From positions 1 to 64,000 of the forward strand of contig NXFV01001091.1 in the NCBI GenBank assembly GCA_002803225.1: a DNA stretch of 64,000 nt, in the 5' to 3' direction. The notes under the pieces were generated by a model. The model worked only from the letters and a program-made list of their open reading frames with translations, did not search any database and was not told where the DNA came from. Below, piece after piece: positions 36,993 through 47,884 of the stretch (its first letter is position 1; the number at the start of each line of letters is the position of its first letter). This stretch comes from Gamarada debralockiae. Its lineage: Eukaryota > Ascomycota > Leotiomycetes > Helotiales > Hyphodiscaceae. A program made the translations under genes and the position numbers.

Positions 36993-38579
36993 ATGGCAGC
37001 ATCGATCGTGCGGCTGGCCGGCCACAGCGCCAAACGCCTCTGCTTGCGACCAGCAATCCCAAAATCCTACACCCCACGAGCGACGAAAGCATTCTCCACG
37101 ATCCCTCGAAGATATGCAGAGCAATATGAAGGCACCAAGCTCATCCCGACAGACGAGCATTTTGCACACCCAACAGCAAGTCAATCAATTCACATCCTTG
37201 GCTTTACTCTGCTAATTCCATGGCCATTCAGAATCCCGAAGATCCTCAGTACATGAACTATTCTCCAGACTCGAATCTCGACGGTTCCGAAATTGAAAAC
37301 AGAAAAATAAGACATTACACAGTCAATTTTGGCCCGCAACATCCTGCCGCCCACGGTGTGCTTCGTCTGATCTTGGAGCTCAATGGAGAGGAGATTGTTC
37401 GATCAGATCCCCACGTCGGACTTCTGCATCGCGGAACTGAGAAGTTGATTGAATACAAGACATACCTCCAGGCCCTCCCATACTTCGATCGATTGGACTA
37501 CGTTTCTATGATGACCAACGAGCAATGCTTTTCTTTGGCGGTGGAGAAGCTTCTGAACATCGAAATCCCAGAGCGTGCGAAGTGGATCAGAACATTGTTT
37601 GGAGAAATCACTCGCATCTTGAACCATTTGATGTCCGTCTTGTCTCACGCAATGGATGTTGGCGCACTTACTCCTTTCTTGTGGGGCTTTGAGGAGCGTG
37701 AGAAGCTTATGGTAAATATTCTATGATTTGTATTATATCTATGTGCATGCTAAAAACCAACGCAGGAATTTTATGAAAGAGTTTCAGGAGCCCGTCTCCA
37801 CGCTGCATATGTCCGACCTGGTGGAGTCCATCAAGATATCCCCGTTGGTCTTCTAGATGACATCTATCAATGGGCCACCCAGTTTGGAGACCGTATCGAT
37901 GAGACCGAGGAGCTTCTGACTGACAACCGTATCTGGATCGGAAGAACGAAGGGAATTGGAGTTGTGTCTGCAGCTGATGCCCTGAACTATTCATTCACCG
38001 GTGTTATGCTTCGAGGATCTGGAGTGCCATGGGACGTACGAAAGAGCCAGCCTTATGACGCCTATGGAGATGTGGAATTTGATGTGCCAGTGGGTGTGAA
38101 TGGTGATTGCTATGATCGATACCTTTGCCGAATGGAGGAGTTCCGACAGTCCCTTCGAATCATCCACCAATGCCTAAACAAGATGCCCCCTGGGCCAATT
38201 CGGGTTGAAGACTACAAGATCTCCCCACCTCCGAGAGCAGCGATGAAAGAAAATATGGAGGCCCTTATCCACCACTTCCTGTTGTTCACGAAGGGTTATA
38301 CTGTGCCACCCGGGGAGACGTATTCTGCTATCGAAGCTCCAAAGGGAGAGATGGGTGTTTATGTTGTGAGCGATGGAAGTGAGAGACCGTACCGATGCAA
38401 GATTCGTGCTCCGGGTTTCGCGCATCTTGGAGGTTTCGATCAAATTTCGAGAGGACATTTGCTTGCTGATGCGGTGGCCATCATCGGCACGATGGATTTG
38501 GGTAAGTCACATTCCGCCCCAGTTGTCGTAGTGTTGAATTGCTAACGTATTCGTAGTGTTTGGAGAGGTTGATCGGTAA
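36993..38579 (+). CDS. nuo-49: NADH:ubiquinone oxidoreductase 49-kDa subunit
   Basis: Four exons: 36993-37175, 37232-37711, 37766-38501 and 38557-38579, giving 473 aa. Residues 1-40 are a basic, Ser-rich mitochondrial presequence. The mature core is highly conserved: [71 protein letters not shown], and the C-terminal APGFAHLGG plus GTMDLVFGEVDR. It is the NDUFS2/NuoD subunit that helps shape the quinone site of complex I. The first intron is a GC-AG intron (ACA|GCAAGT...TTCAG). The last coding exon has just 23 nt but is conserved. It converges on the Cys-rich gene. Confidence 0.96.
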
Positions 38580-38731
38580 AACGAGAGAGAGGAGTCGTTT
38601 GGATGAATGTTGTACAGTGGTCATACAGCTGGCGCCTTTCCTGTGTTTGTACAATCTTCGTTGTGTTAGCAATGCCAGCACATATCAAAGGGAAAACCGG
38701 GGAACCTGTTCTTTACCTACCTAAGTCCAAG

Positions 38732-39601
38732 TCAAGTTGACTCAGATCTCATCATGTCGCTGCTGACCACCATTGGTTGACTCTGAACAACAGGAATCTC
38801 AACTTGCTCAACGGGCCTAGGGTGGTACTTTCTGACCGGCTCTGATGCAGCACGTGGGCCTCTCGGAGCTCCTTCAGTGCTGTGGAGGTAGACAGTGGCG
38901 GATGGAAGTTGGCGAAGTTGTGGGAAGAGGTGCTTCTGGGGGTACCATTTCATGCCGGCTCCGATCTGACCCATAGGAAATTGGGGGTGATCATATCCTC
39001 CACCAGCCATAGCATACGATTGCTCCGGGTCAGTGCCCTGAGTCTGGCTGTTGTTGATGTAGTATCCAACATACTCATATGCCGCCATCTGAACCTCCGG
39101 TTCCAAAGCCTGACAAGGGCAGTTCTCCTCAACCTTGACCGCCATGTTATTCTCCGCACCACCATACTCCTCAATATCACGCTGTCCGCCACCATAACCG
39201 CCTGACTCTCCCTCAGCCATACCCTGCTCAAACGTTCCATGCTCAACCATACCACTTCCTCTGTGCTGCTCCCTCCGAACAATCTCCTTGCACTTGCCTC
39301 TAGACTTCCCTTTACCACCCCGAGTTCTCATTCGCTTCTCTCGTTCCTCTCCCTCAAAGATGAACTGGCACATACACTCCCCTCTCAAGTGACGAGCCCG
39401 ATGTTCCTCTTCGTCCTTCAAGACCTTGATGTTCCAAACAACCCGAGAGCAGGGATGGCAGAACTCGTTTGTGAAGATCGGTCGCTCCGCCGGGAACTTG
39501 CACACGGGGTAGTGTGGGTTGGAAGCAGAGAGGGGACATTGTCGGAGAAAGGGGACGGAACAGTGGCCACAGTTGTAGCCGAGGAACTCCTTGACACACA
39601 T
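38732..39601 (-). CDS. Cys-rich unknown protein
   Basis: A single 289-residue frame with ATG at 39601. The N-terminal 80 residues carry regularly spaced Cys and His: MCVKEFLGYNCGHC, FLRQCPL, HYPVC, FCHPCSRVVW and RGECMC, suggesting a zinc-binding module. The rest is charged, Gly-rich and probably disordered, with a late CPCQ. I recognise no catalytic domain. The NCGHC start resembles short fungal proteins with a Y/T-x-CGH motif, one broken example of which lies at 42014-42622. Codon use looks like the neighbours. Upstream is a 2.4-kb repeat-laden region. Function unknown. Confidence 0.65.
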   Translation of the reverse strand: MCVKEFLGYNCGHCSVPFLRQCPLSASNPHYPVCKFPAERPIFTNEFCHPCSRVVWNIKVLKDEEEHRARHLRGECMCQFIFEGEEREKRMRTRGGKGKSRGKCKEIVRREQHRGSGMVEHGTFEQGMAEGESGGYGGGQRDIEEYGGAENNMAVKVEENCPCQALEPEVQMAAYEYVGYYINNSQTQGTDPEQSYAMAGGGYDHPQFPMGQIGAGMKWYPQKHLFPQLRQLPSATVYLHSTEGAPRGPRAASEPVRKYHPRPVEQVEIPVVQSQPMVVSSDMMRSEST

Positions 39602-40246
39602 GATGCCGGCTAGTGTTGGTGGGCTTAGGTATGAGTTGTTGTCCTTGCTCGAGCGATTGATGTTTATGTTGATCTGGATCCTAAGTCCAGAGTTCGTACG
39701 TTGAAAGATTCAATAGCTGATTTCGCCTGAGCGATTCAGAAAGTTCCGACGACGACTCTTGATCCGTAGTCCGGACGAGACGAAGCCAGTCGCTGAGGGC
39801 TTCTGAGCAATTGAGTATTTGCTGCGATCCGAATTTTCTACCTGTCTTTGAGAGTGGAAAGTCTGTGCGATGCTTCCTACTGCTGTTGGTCGAGCTTGGA
39901 TACTGGCGTGTCGCTGCGAGAGGATGGAGTTCCTCCCTTTGGCTGGCGTATGGTCGCAAGCTCTCAAGAGCCGCGGAGCTGAGCGTTTGACTTGTTCTGG
40001 TGGCGTAGGGTCGATATGTTGATGAATATGTCTGCGCGATGTGTGCCACGTATTGGCGGATAAGCGAGAGACTATTAAAGATGTACGTATTAATGATGTA
40101 TTCAATGTGCATGAAGGTAAACACGAAGCGGTGTTAAGAATGTCTTGAAGTTGCAGAGTTGTTAAAGGTTGATGTTGTAAAGAGGAAGAAGTTGTGGGTG
40201 AAAATATTTATAGGGAAGGGGAGGAGGAGGGCTAAGCGAGAGTGGT

Positions 40247-40382
40247 CTGGACGAGGGAGTGAATCAGACGAATAATTTATAGAAAAAGGGGAAGGAGGAA
40301 TAACCGAGGAGTGAATCGGACGAGGGAGTGAACCAGACGAACAATTTCTAGGGAAAAGGAAGGAGGGTTAAGCCAGTGGATC
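40247..40382. repeat. Two diverged copies of a ~70-bp tandem repeat
   Basis: GGACGAGGGAGTGAATCAGA starts copy 1 at 40247 and the variant with AACC for AATC starts copy 2 near 40318. Each is followed by CGAAtAATTTaTAG-like and GGGGAAGGAGG-like segments. The period is about 70 bp. Confidence 0.75.
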
Positions 40383-40405
40383 GGACAAACCTTTACTAAA
40401 ATCTT

Positions 40406-40652
40406 GGGGCTCTCTTTGGAAAGAGGCTTGCTCTGAAGATAGTCCTGGAGTTGTTAAGCAGAAGACGTTCTTGTATCCAAAGACATTTGGATCTCTTTGG
40501 AGAGAGTAGCTGCGGGTAAGAGTGCCCTGGAGTTGTCAGGCACAGGACGTTCTTGTATTCTAAAGCCTTTGGGATCTCTCCGGGCAGGGTAGCTAGGGCC
40601 AATAATATGTCAGAGTTGTTAGGCGAGAGACGTTCTTATATTCAAAATTTTC
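40406..40652. repeat. Three diverged ~82-bp tandem repeats
   Basis: Copies lie at 40406-40488, 40489-40570 and 40571-40652. Each begins GG(G)(G/A)TCTCT, has an AGTTGTTAGGC-like middle and ends with GACGTTCTTgTATtC. The copies are clearly related but no longer identical. Confidence 0.8.
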
Positions 40653-41029
40653 CAAGATTGAGAGAAAGAAGGTGGTCGGATGTACCTCGGGTAGCCAGTT
40701 ACCTTTGGTTATCTGTCGCAGAGAGAGGTTTTCCTTTCCTGAACAGATTATCAATGTAATCAGGAGTCAAGTATCCGACTACTGGTTGAAGTACTGAACT
40801 GTTGAAGATTGATGTTTGGCTTTGATCGTTGTTGAGATTAGAGGTTGCAATGGGGAAAGAGGAAAAGTGGAGACGAAGTTGGGGTAATATGAAGGCCAAG
40901 TGGGAGTGAATCACCAAACGGTTTGAGAGAAAGTTTGCTTAGCTCCAATTACCGGGGTCATCTAGTTGTGATTCATAGAGTGGACGTAGAGTAAGGAAAT
41001 TCACTGCTTCTGATTGGTCATGAACTGTT

Positions 41030-41500
41030 GTTACGTCTTATTCGGTATCAAGAATGCTTTATCTAGAGATCGTGGTGTTTGTGAAGTACTGTTCTCTAAG
41101 TGTGGATGGAAAGGGGCTTAGACTTAAGCGAGGTTATTAATTGCCTTTTTTTTATATGTGGTATGGGAAAGGGGTTTCACTCTCTGAAGTTGTTGATCTT
41201 CATAAAGTATTCTTCATTATGTGGTATCGAGAAGAATTAAGCAGAATGGTGTTGACTTTGAGGAGCAGTTCTCGATGTAGGATGTCAAAAGGGATTCAGG
41301 GGTTCATCAGACTCTAAGCGAAGTCATTGTTGGTTGTAAAGCGTGGCCTTCAATCAAATGGGAAAGGGGGATCTAAGCGAGGTACTTTTTGATTACGAGT
41401 TATGATCTCTATACCTAGTATCCGGAGGGCTTTAAGATGTACTAGTTGACGTTGTGAACGGCGGTTCTTATTATGTAGCATCAAGAAGGTCTTGGGGTCT
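41030..41500. repeat. Degenerate long repeats sharing TATGTGGTATCaAGAAg and CTAAGCGAGGT words
   Basis: Related word sets recur at about 41039, 41217 and 41467 (ggtatcaagaa, ggtatcgagaa, agcatcaagaa) and at about 41128, 41316 and 41370 (taagcgaggt, taagcgaagt, taagcgaggt). Spacing of 180-250 bp suggests an old tandem array. Confidence 0.5.
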
Positions 41501-42013
41501 GTTTGTCATTGATCTACTGTTGGGCCATTCTTGGAATGTGAACCTATGCTATTCTCTGCTACGTAGTACGTAGAAAACTCTGGGCACAGTTTGCCAAGGC
41601 GGCTGCTCAGATTGGATTGTCTATGCTGAATCGCTCAAGGCATGTGAGAGAACGTTCATCCTCAATAGCAGGAGAGCCATCGAAGTATCAGGTGTTTGTC
41701 TTAAGAGCCTCATCTCTCCCAAGTCTATCAAATCGCTAGTTCTACAACTTGGTACTTTCTCAAGTCTCTAACCCTTCTCTAACTCGATGGTAATAATCCT
41801 CTCATAGTCAGCACTTCTGTGCTCCTGCAATGGGTTTACAATCCAGCCCTCGAGAAGACAAGTCAATAGCTAGGGAGCTCCTCGTGAGTCACTTGATAAA
41901 GCTACTGAGGTTTTCCTCAATGACAACTCCAGATCCCGATTCTCTAGACCTCCATCTAATGCTCCCACCTCACTTCGGCTAAAATTCCACACAACATCAC
42001 GAAGGCCACAACC

Positions 42014-42622
42014 ATGACCACACACTACACCTTCCAGCACACCTGCGGCCACATAGGTGTCGGTCCCTTGATTCGACCACCCGCAATTCCCTGAGAAGCG
42101 AATAAACAATCAAGATCCTCTGAAACAACTACCTCCACCATCCGACTCTCCCTTCCTTTGTCCTGCCCCTTCTGCACAAGCACACAACCTTACGTGAACG
42201 TCGCGCCCGGAGACGGTCTTCTCGCCATATTAGAAGCCTCACCAACCCCATCCAGTTCCACTTACACCTCGAACCTCAACACCAGCCCAAGCAATCATTA
42301 TCCTTACGAATGGCAAGTCCTCCGAATCTGCCGGGCCGACGAAATCTCCTCTTCCGACTGGTATCTAGCTCATCAACCTGAGGGGCGGTATAGACAGATG
42401 GCTTGGATTCCGAAACCCTGCGGAACGGCTCGGATCATTGGGGGCGTGGAGGAAGTAAGAAGGGGAGGAGAGGTTATGATAGGGATGACGAGACAGGTGT
42501 ATTGTTCGTGGAGGCAGAGGCTGGGAGAGGGGGAGGGGGTTAGGTCGAGATTACCGGGCATATTTTCGAGTTTGAAGGCGAGTTTGGTGGATGATATGGT
42601 TGATGGGGTTGATAGGAGGTGA
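42014..42622 (+). pseudogene. Broken or intron-split Cys-motif protein
   Basis: Starting at ATG 42014 the frame reads MTTHYTFQHTCGHIGVGPL then IPPAIP-like residues and a TGA at 42092-42094. The same frame resumes at once and stays open to 42622, containing SCPFCTSTQPYVNVAPGDG and a Trp-rich core (YEWQVLRICRADE, DWYLAHQPEGRYRQMAWIPK). Removing the single TGA would give about 202 codons. The TGA could be CGA after a C-to-T change. No convincing intron removes it while keeping the CPFC frame. Family not recognised; the CGH start recalls the gene at 38732. Confidence 0.5.
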
Positions 42623-43248
42623 TGTCGAGAATGTGTTGGTGGTGCTTGCGTATATATAGATCTTGGGTCGGTGATTTTGCAATGTACTTCGTTCAATCAA
42701 GCTCATTATCGGCCCCTTGTATGTTGGGTTGCCCCTAACGATATTACCGCTGCTCGAAGTCGGAGAGCTAACGCAAATGAGCTCAGAAGTTTTGTGAAAG
42801 CGGCTCAATCGGCGTTCTCGAAGCTGCGCTGCATGGTTTGGACGTCTACAGAAGAAGTTCTAACTGTCTGAGAGGAGGACTTCCACCGAAGGCCAGACAA
42901 CGCTACTAAGAAACTGACTGCTTGGGAGGAGAGGATCTTTGCCATTTTGCTCTTTGTGGACTGTGGTTGATTGGATCATGCATCCAGCCCGAATCATTTG
43001 ACTTCAATGGCACGTATGGTACAGATGTCGAGGTTGAGCAGATATTTGCGAATTGCTTGAAAGAGGCATAGCATGAGGAACAATCACTGGAGCGGTTACA
43101 GATTGGATACGAAGTTTAGAAGGTTATCAGGGAAATAGCTTGAAATAGAGGTTCAACTAGGATTTTGCATTGATACACAAGGGAATTGATTCTACCGAGT
43201 CGAGAAGACCCAGAACTGCTTGACTAGACTACATATGCACAAAATCCT
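42623..43248. other. Intergenic region
   Basis: This 626-bp gap has no recognisable gene; it lies downstream of ATP3 and of the broken Cys-motif frame. Confidence 0.5.
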
Positions 43249-44302
43249 TTATTCTTCCGAAGCTGCGGCACCAGTGATAATTTCGACCAACTCGCCCGTA
43301 ATGACGGCTTGACGTGTTCGGTTGAACAGAATCTGGTACTTGTTGATCATGTCACCGGCGTTCTTGGAGGCGTTCTGAATCGGACCATTAGTTTGTGGAT
43401 CGCATGCAAAGTTAGATTCTACACTTACATCCATGGCGTTACGACGAGCAGATTGCTCACAGGCGTGACCTTCAGCAAGAGCCCAGAAGAGAGAGTTGGC
43501 CAAGGCATATTCACGCATGTTGGTAAGAACCTCGTCGTCAATCTCGAAGGCAGAGAAGTTGGCTGTGTTATGTGTTAGCGGCGTGTCTTAGAATAAGGGT
43601 GTGGGTAACTCACGAGAGTTGGCGATAGCCTCTTCGGAAAAAGCCTCAATTGAGGTGGGTTCGTAGCTTTGAGCATTGAGGAACTTGTTGTAGACGATCT
43701 GGATATCGGCGTAGTCGGTTTGCAGAAGGGCAATCTGGTCGGCGATAGCTTGAGCGTCTGCGAATGTGGGAACGTCCTTCCCGACACCAGAGAAGCTCAA
43801 GACGATGTTCTTGCCGCTCGATCTGCCCAATTGCGCCTTGCACTTCTCGCCCAACACAACAATATCGGCATTTGGTTTGTCAACGAGCATCCGGCGGACG
43901 GTCTTGCTCAAACCAGAGTGAATACCACCGCAAAGACCCTTGTCGGAGCTGGCAACAACAATCAAAGTCTTCTTGTCCTCACCCTCGATCGGCTTCGTCT
44001 CGGCGTGTTCGAAGACTTCGTTGGAGGTTTGGCCGTATTGTCGAGAGCTGGTCATCGCACGTTGAGCACGAGTAAGCTTGGTCGAAGCAACGATTTTCAT
44101 GGTCTTGGTGATCTTCTCGATATTTCGAATCGACTTCAGTCTGTCCTCGATCTCACGCAGAGTTGCGAAGGTTGCAGCATTCTGCACTGTTGGCCTATTC
44201 ATTCATATTAATTAGTCTCATCTTCGGCACATCCTTCTCCTCCACCAATTGAGCTTACCGGACAGCTCTCAGAGCTGGACGAGCAGCCCGAGAAAGCATC
44301 AT
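43249..44302 (-). CDS. ATP3: Mitochondrial ATP synthase gamma subunit
   Basis: Four exons: 44302-44259, 44194-43614, 43562-43429 and 43374-43249, giving 294 aa. A short Arg/Ala presequence ([14 protein letters not shown]) precedes the gamma subunit: [45 protein letters not shown], then the C-terminal helix [32 protein letters not shown]. It is the central rotor shaft of F1, coupling proton flow to ATP synthesis. Intron positions interrupt both terminal helices. It is divergent from TOP1 across 447 bp. Confidence 0.96.
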
Positions 44303-44749
44303 CTTGATCGATAAAGGAAACAGTATCGATCTTCGAATATTGGGGGTCAATGGGACGAATTGTTACGAGGACTCTTCGGGTATCGGCTGCGTGCAAAAGG
44401 TCGTGCAAACTCCAAGCTCACGCTTAGTCAGGATCTGGATTCACTCCAACCAATCATGCCACACCCGACCGTGGAGGAAAATGGCTGATCGAGATACTCG
44501 TAATTCTGTCTTTTGTATGTTCGCAGGACGCCTCATTACTCGACAACAATCTGCCCTTTTTAGAGCACGACAAGTCATCTCACAAAGCTCCGCGACGCCA
44601 ACTATTAGACGCGCTCAGTAGGCAGATTCCGACCCTCAAGCCCATTTAATTCGCGCCTCAACCACGTATTGACACCACTCAGCACTTACCCTCGTTCCGT
44701 TCCCGACAAACTTTCTCCTTCACCTCAACCCTTCCCTTTCAAATTCAAA
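44303..44749. promoter_or_regulatory. Divergent promoter ATP3 / TOP1
   Basis: This 447-bp gap lies between two head-to-head starts. A CCAAT pentamer is seen at 44449-44453 (caaccaatca), plausible for NF-Y control of ATP3. No gene is supported. Confidence 0.4.
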
Positions 44750-47700
44750 ATGTCTTCCGACTCTGAAGATGACATGCCTTTGGCAAGAACGAATGGACGT
44801 CGTGAGTTTGCCTTTGCACTTCATGAGACCTCATTTTCGAGACATAGCCTAAAAGCCTGCCTCGCGCGGACCCTTTCGAGCCCTCTGCCCGCCACTCACT
44901 GAGACCTTATTCAATTTTTTGGCCCTGCGAGTGTTCTGCTAATCTCACATGTACTTTAGTCTCGGAAGCTCACGTCTCGAGAGCGGTCGACAAAGCTATG
45001 GAGGCGGGAGCAAATTCACATTACGCTCCGGCTGGAGTTTCGATACGAAATGGGCCTGTCATTGAAGACAAAATGGCCATCGATGAGCCTACCACGAATG
45101 GCAATGCGAAGCGCAAGTCGCGGAACAGCACATCGAAGGCCGTAAATTACAAAGTTGATGGAAGTGAAGAGGAAAGTGATGAAGATGCCGTGCCATTGGT
45201 ACGTCAGATTCTTACAGGTTGCAGCCAGGAAAAAACGCCACTGCAGACTTTCATCGCAATCTTGTCTATGATACTGACGAGTAACTCAGGCAAAACGACA
45301 GAAGACCTCGAAAAAGGCCGTGGACTCGGATTCGGAAGATGACATACCTCTTGCCAAAAAGAAGGCCGGAAAGCTGCCGCCCAAGGCCAGTGAAACTGCT
45401 TTTGGAGAGGAATCATCTGAAGATGACGAGCCCTTGACCTCAAAACTTGCCAAGCAAAAGGCTTCCATTGAGAAGAAAGCTGCAAAAGAGGCCAAGGAAA
45501 TACGCGCCAAGGAAAGCAAGGCGAAAAAGCCCACTCCGAAGAAAGCAGTCAAGAAGGAACAGCCCGACAGCGAGGAGGATGTCAAGCCAAAGAAGCGAAA
45601 GTCCAACGGTACAGCCTCTGCGAAGAAGACGAATGGTGTGAAGAAGGAAGAGTCCGATTCCGATGTGCCGCTCAAGAAGGCTGCTGCTAAGAAGTCCAAC
45701 GTCAAATCCGAGGACTCGTCTCCTACCAAGAAGGGCAAAGGCAAGAAGGATGACAGCGAGGAAGCGGAAGAGGTTTATAGATGGTGGGATGCTCCGAAGA
45801 AGGAAGATGACAGTATCAAATGGGAGACTCTTCAACACAATGGTGTTGTTTTTCCTCCAGAATACGAGCCACTTCCGGAGAACGTCAAGCTGCTCTATGA
45901 CGGAATTCCACTTACTCTTTCCATCGAGGCCGAGGAGATTGCAGGATTCTTTGGAGCTATGCTTAACTCCACACACAACGTCGAAAATCCAACCTTCCAG
46001 AAGAACTTCTTTGCAGATTTCACCGAAGAGGTCAAGAAGACTGGGGGTGCGAAGGACAAGGATGGTAACAAGGTGGCTATCAAGGAATTTTCCAAGCTTG
46101 ACTTCAAACCAATCTTCGAATATTACGACGCCAAGAGTACTGAAAGAAAGGCACGCTCATCTGCAGAAAAGAAGGCAGACAAAGCAGCCAAGGATGAAGC
46201 TGAAGCACCCTACACTCATTGTATTTGGGATGGCCGCAGAGAGCAAGTCGGAAACTTCCGCGTCGAACCTCCTGGACTATTCAGAGGTCGTGGCGAGCAC
46301 CCAAAGACTGGTAAAGTCAAGCGCCGAGTCACGCCCGAACAGATCACCATCAACATCGGCAAGGAAGCCATGGTACCAACCCCTCCAGAGGGTCACAAGT
46401 GGAAGGCTGTTCAACATGACAACAAGGCCACTTGGCTCGCCATGTGGCAAGAAAACATCAACGGTGCTTACAAGTATGTCATGCTGGCAGCAAAGAGCAG
46501 CATCAAGGGTCAGAGTGACTTCAAGAAGTTCGAAAAGGCCCGAGAATTGAAGAAGCACATCGACCGTATCCGGAAGGACTATACTAAAGATCTGCATGCC
46601 GAGCTCATGGCTGATCGTCAACGAGCTACAGCTGTGTACCTGATCGACAAGTTCGCATTGCGTGCTGGCAACGAAAAGGATACTGAAAACGAGGCCGAGA
46701 CCGTTGGCTGTTGTTCCTTGAAGTTCGAACACGTCACACTCAAGCCTCCGAATACTGTTATCTTTGACTTCCTGGGAAAGGACAGTATCAGATTTTACGA
46801 TGAAGTCACTGTTGATCCTCAAGTGTTCAAGAACCTGAAGATCTTCAAGAAGTCACCGAAGAAGGATGGTGATGACATCTTTGACCGCCTGAATGTAAGT
46901 TTGCCCGTTACTAATTTCTGGATCTTCACTGACACCACTAGACTGGCCAACTCAACAAGCACTTGACGAACTACATGCCTGGGCTTAGTGCTAAGGTCTT
47001 CCGTACCTACAATGCTTCGTTCACTATGTCCACACTTCTCAAAGAACTCACGAACAGCGACATTAGCATTCAGGAGAAAGTGAAGCTTTACAACGACTGC
47101 AATCGAAAAGTCGCCATTCTCTGTAACCACAAGCGTACTGTTGGTGCCAGTCATGAAGCTCAAATGGAGAAGATGAGTGATAGAGTAAGTTGACAAGTTG
47201 ACATTGTTTGAGGCTTGTGTAAGCGGTGCTAACCCCTTCGATAGATCAAGGGCCTCAAGTACCAGAAATGGCGCACCAAGCAAATGATCCTAGATATCGA
47301 CCCAAAACAAAAGAAGAAGAAGGGTGCCGAGTATTTCGAGTTGGATGAGGAGCTCGATGAAGCCTGGATCCTCGAACACCAAGCATTCCTCGTTCAGGAG
47401 AAACGCACACAGATTGAAAAGAAGTTCCTGAAGGAAAACGAGAAATTGGCTGCCGATGGCCAGAAGGAAATGAAGGCTAAAGAACTCGAAGAACGACTTG
47501 AGGTTGCTGACGATCTGGAGAAGAAATTCAAGAAGGAGAACAAGTCGAAGAAGGTCGAGGCTGAAGGCAAAGGCCCATCGGTCGAGAAATACGAGACTGC
47601 CATCAAGAAGCTCGATGAGCGAATTGCCACAATGCTCCTCCAGGCTGAAGACCGAGAAGGCAACAAGGAGGTTGCGCTCGGCACGAGTAAGATCGTTAGT

Positions 47701-47884
47701 ACCCTGCACCCGCCAGACAGGAGTTGATGCTAACTATTTGTAGAATTATATCGACCCTCGCCTCACAGTCGTCTTCGCAAAGAAATTCAAGGTCCCTATA
47801 GAAAAGTTCTTCTCAAAGACTCTTCGAGAGAAGTTCAATTGGGCCATTGAGTCGATCGAGGATGACGACGATTGGGAGTTCTAA
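44750..47884 (+). CDS. TOP1: DNA topoisomerase I (type IB)
   Basis: Six exons: 44750-44801, 44960-45198, 45290-46894, 46942-47184, 47245-47694 and 47744-47884, giving 909 aa. Residues 1-290 are a Lys/Glu/Ser-rich nuclear region with repeated SDSEDDxPLAxxK motifs. The core follows: [18 protein letters not shown], the [14 protein letters not shown] cap, [19 protein letters not shown], the catalytic-pocket [19 protein letters not shown], a Lys-rich coiled linker, and the active-site SKINYIDPR with the nucleophilic Tyr near residue 865. It relaxes supercoils through a 3'-phosphotyrosine intermediate. The last intron falls between SKI and NYIDPR. Confidence 0.96.

Larger units (their letters stand above)
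39602..42013. other. Gene-poor, repeat-bearing region
   Basis: There is no supported gene in 2.4 kb. It contains at least three sets of degenerate tandem repeats (40247-40382, 40406-40652 and about 41030-41500), listed separately. Short open frames on both strands lack motifs. It may include the promoter of the Cys-rich gene. Confidence 0.55.

Noticed and set aside
43669..44211. 180-codon antisense frame over ATP3
   Set aside because: It is a shadow of the gamma subunit coding exon and crosses its splice sites.
45440..45976. Hydrophobic antisense frame over the TOP1 N-terminus
   Set aside because: The Leu/Phe-rich translation is the complement of Lys/Glu codons in TOP1, a common artefact.
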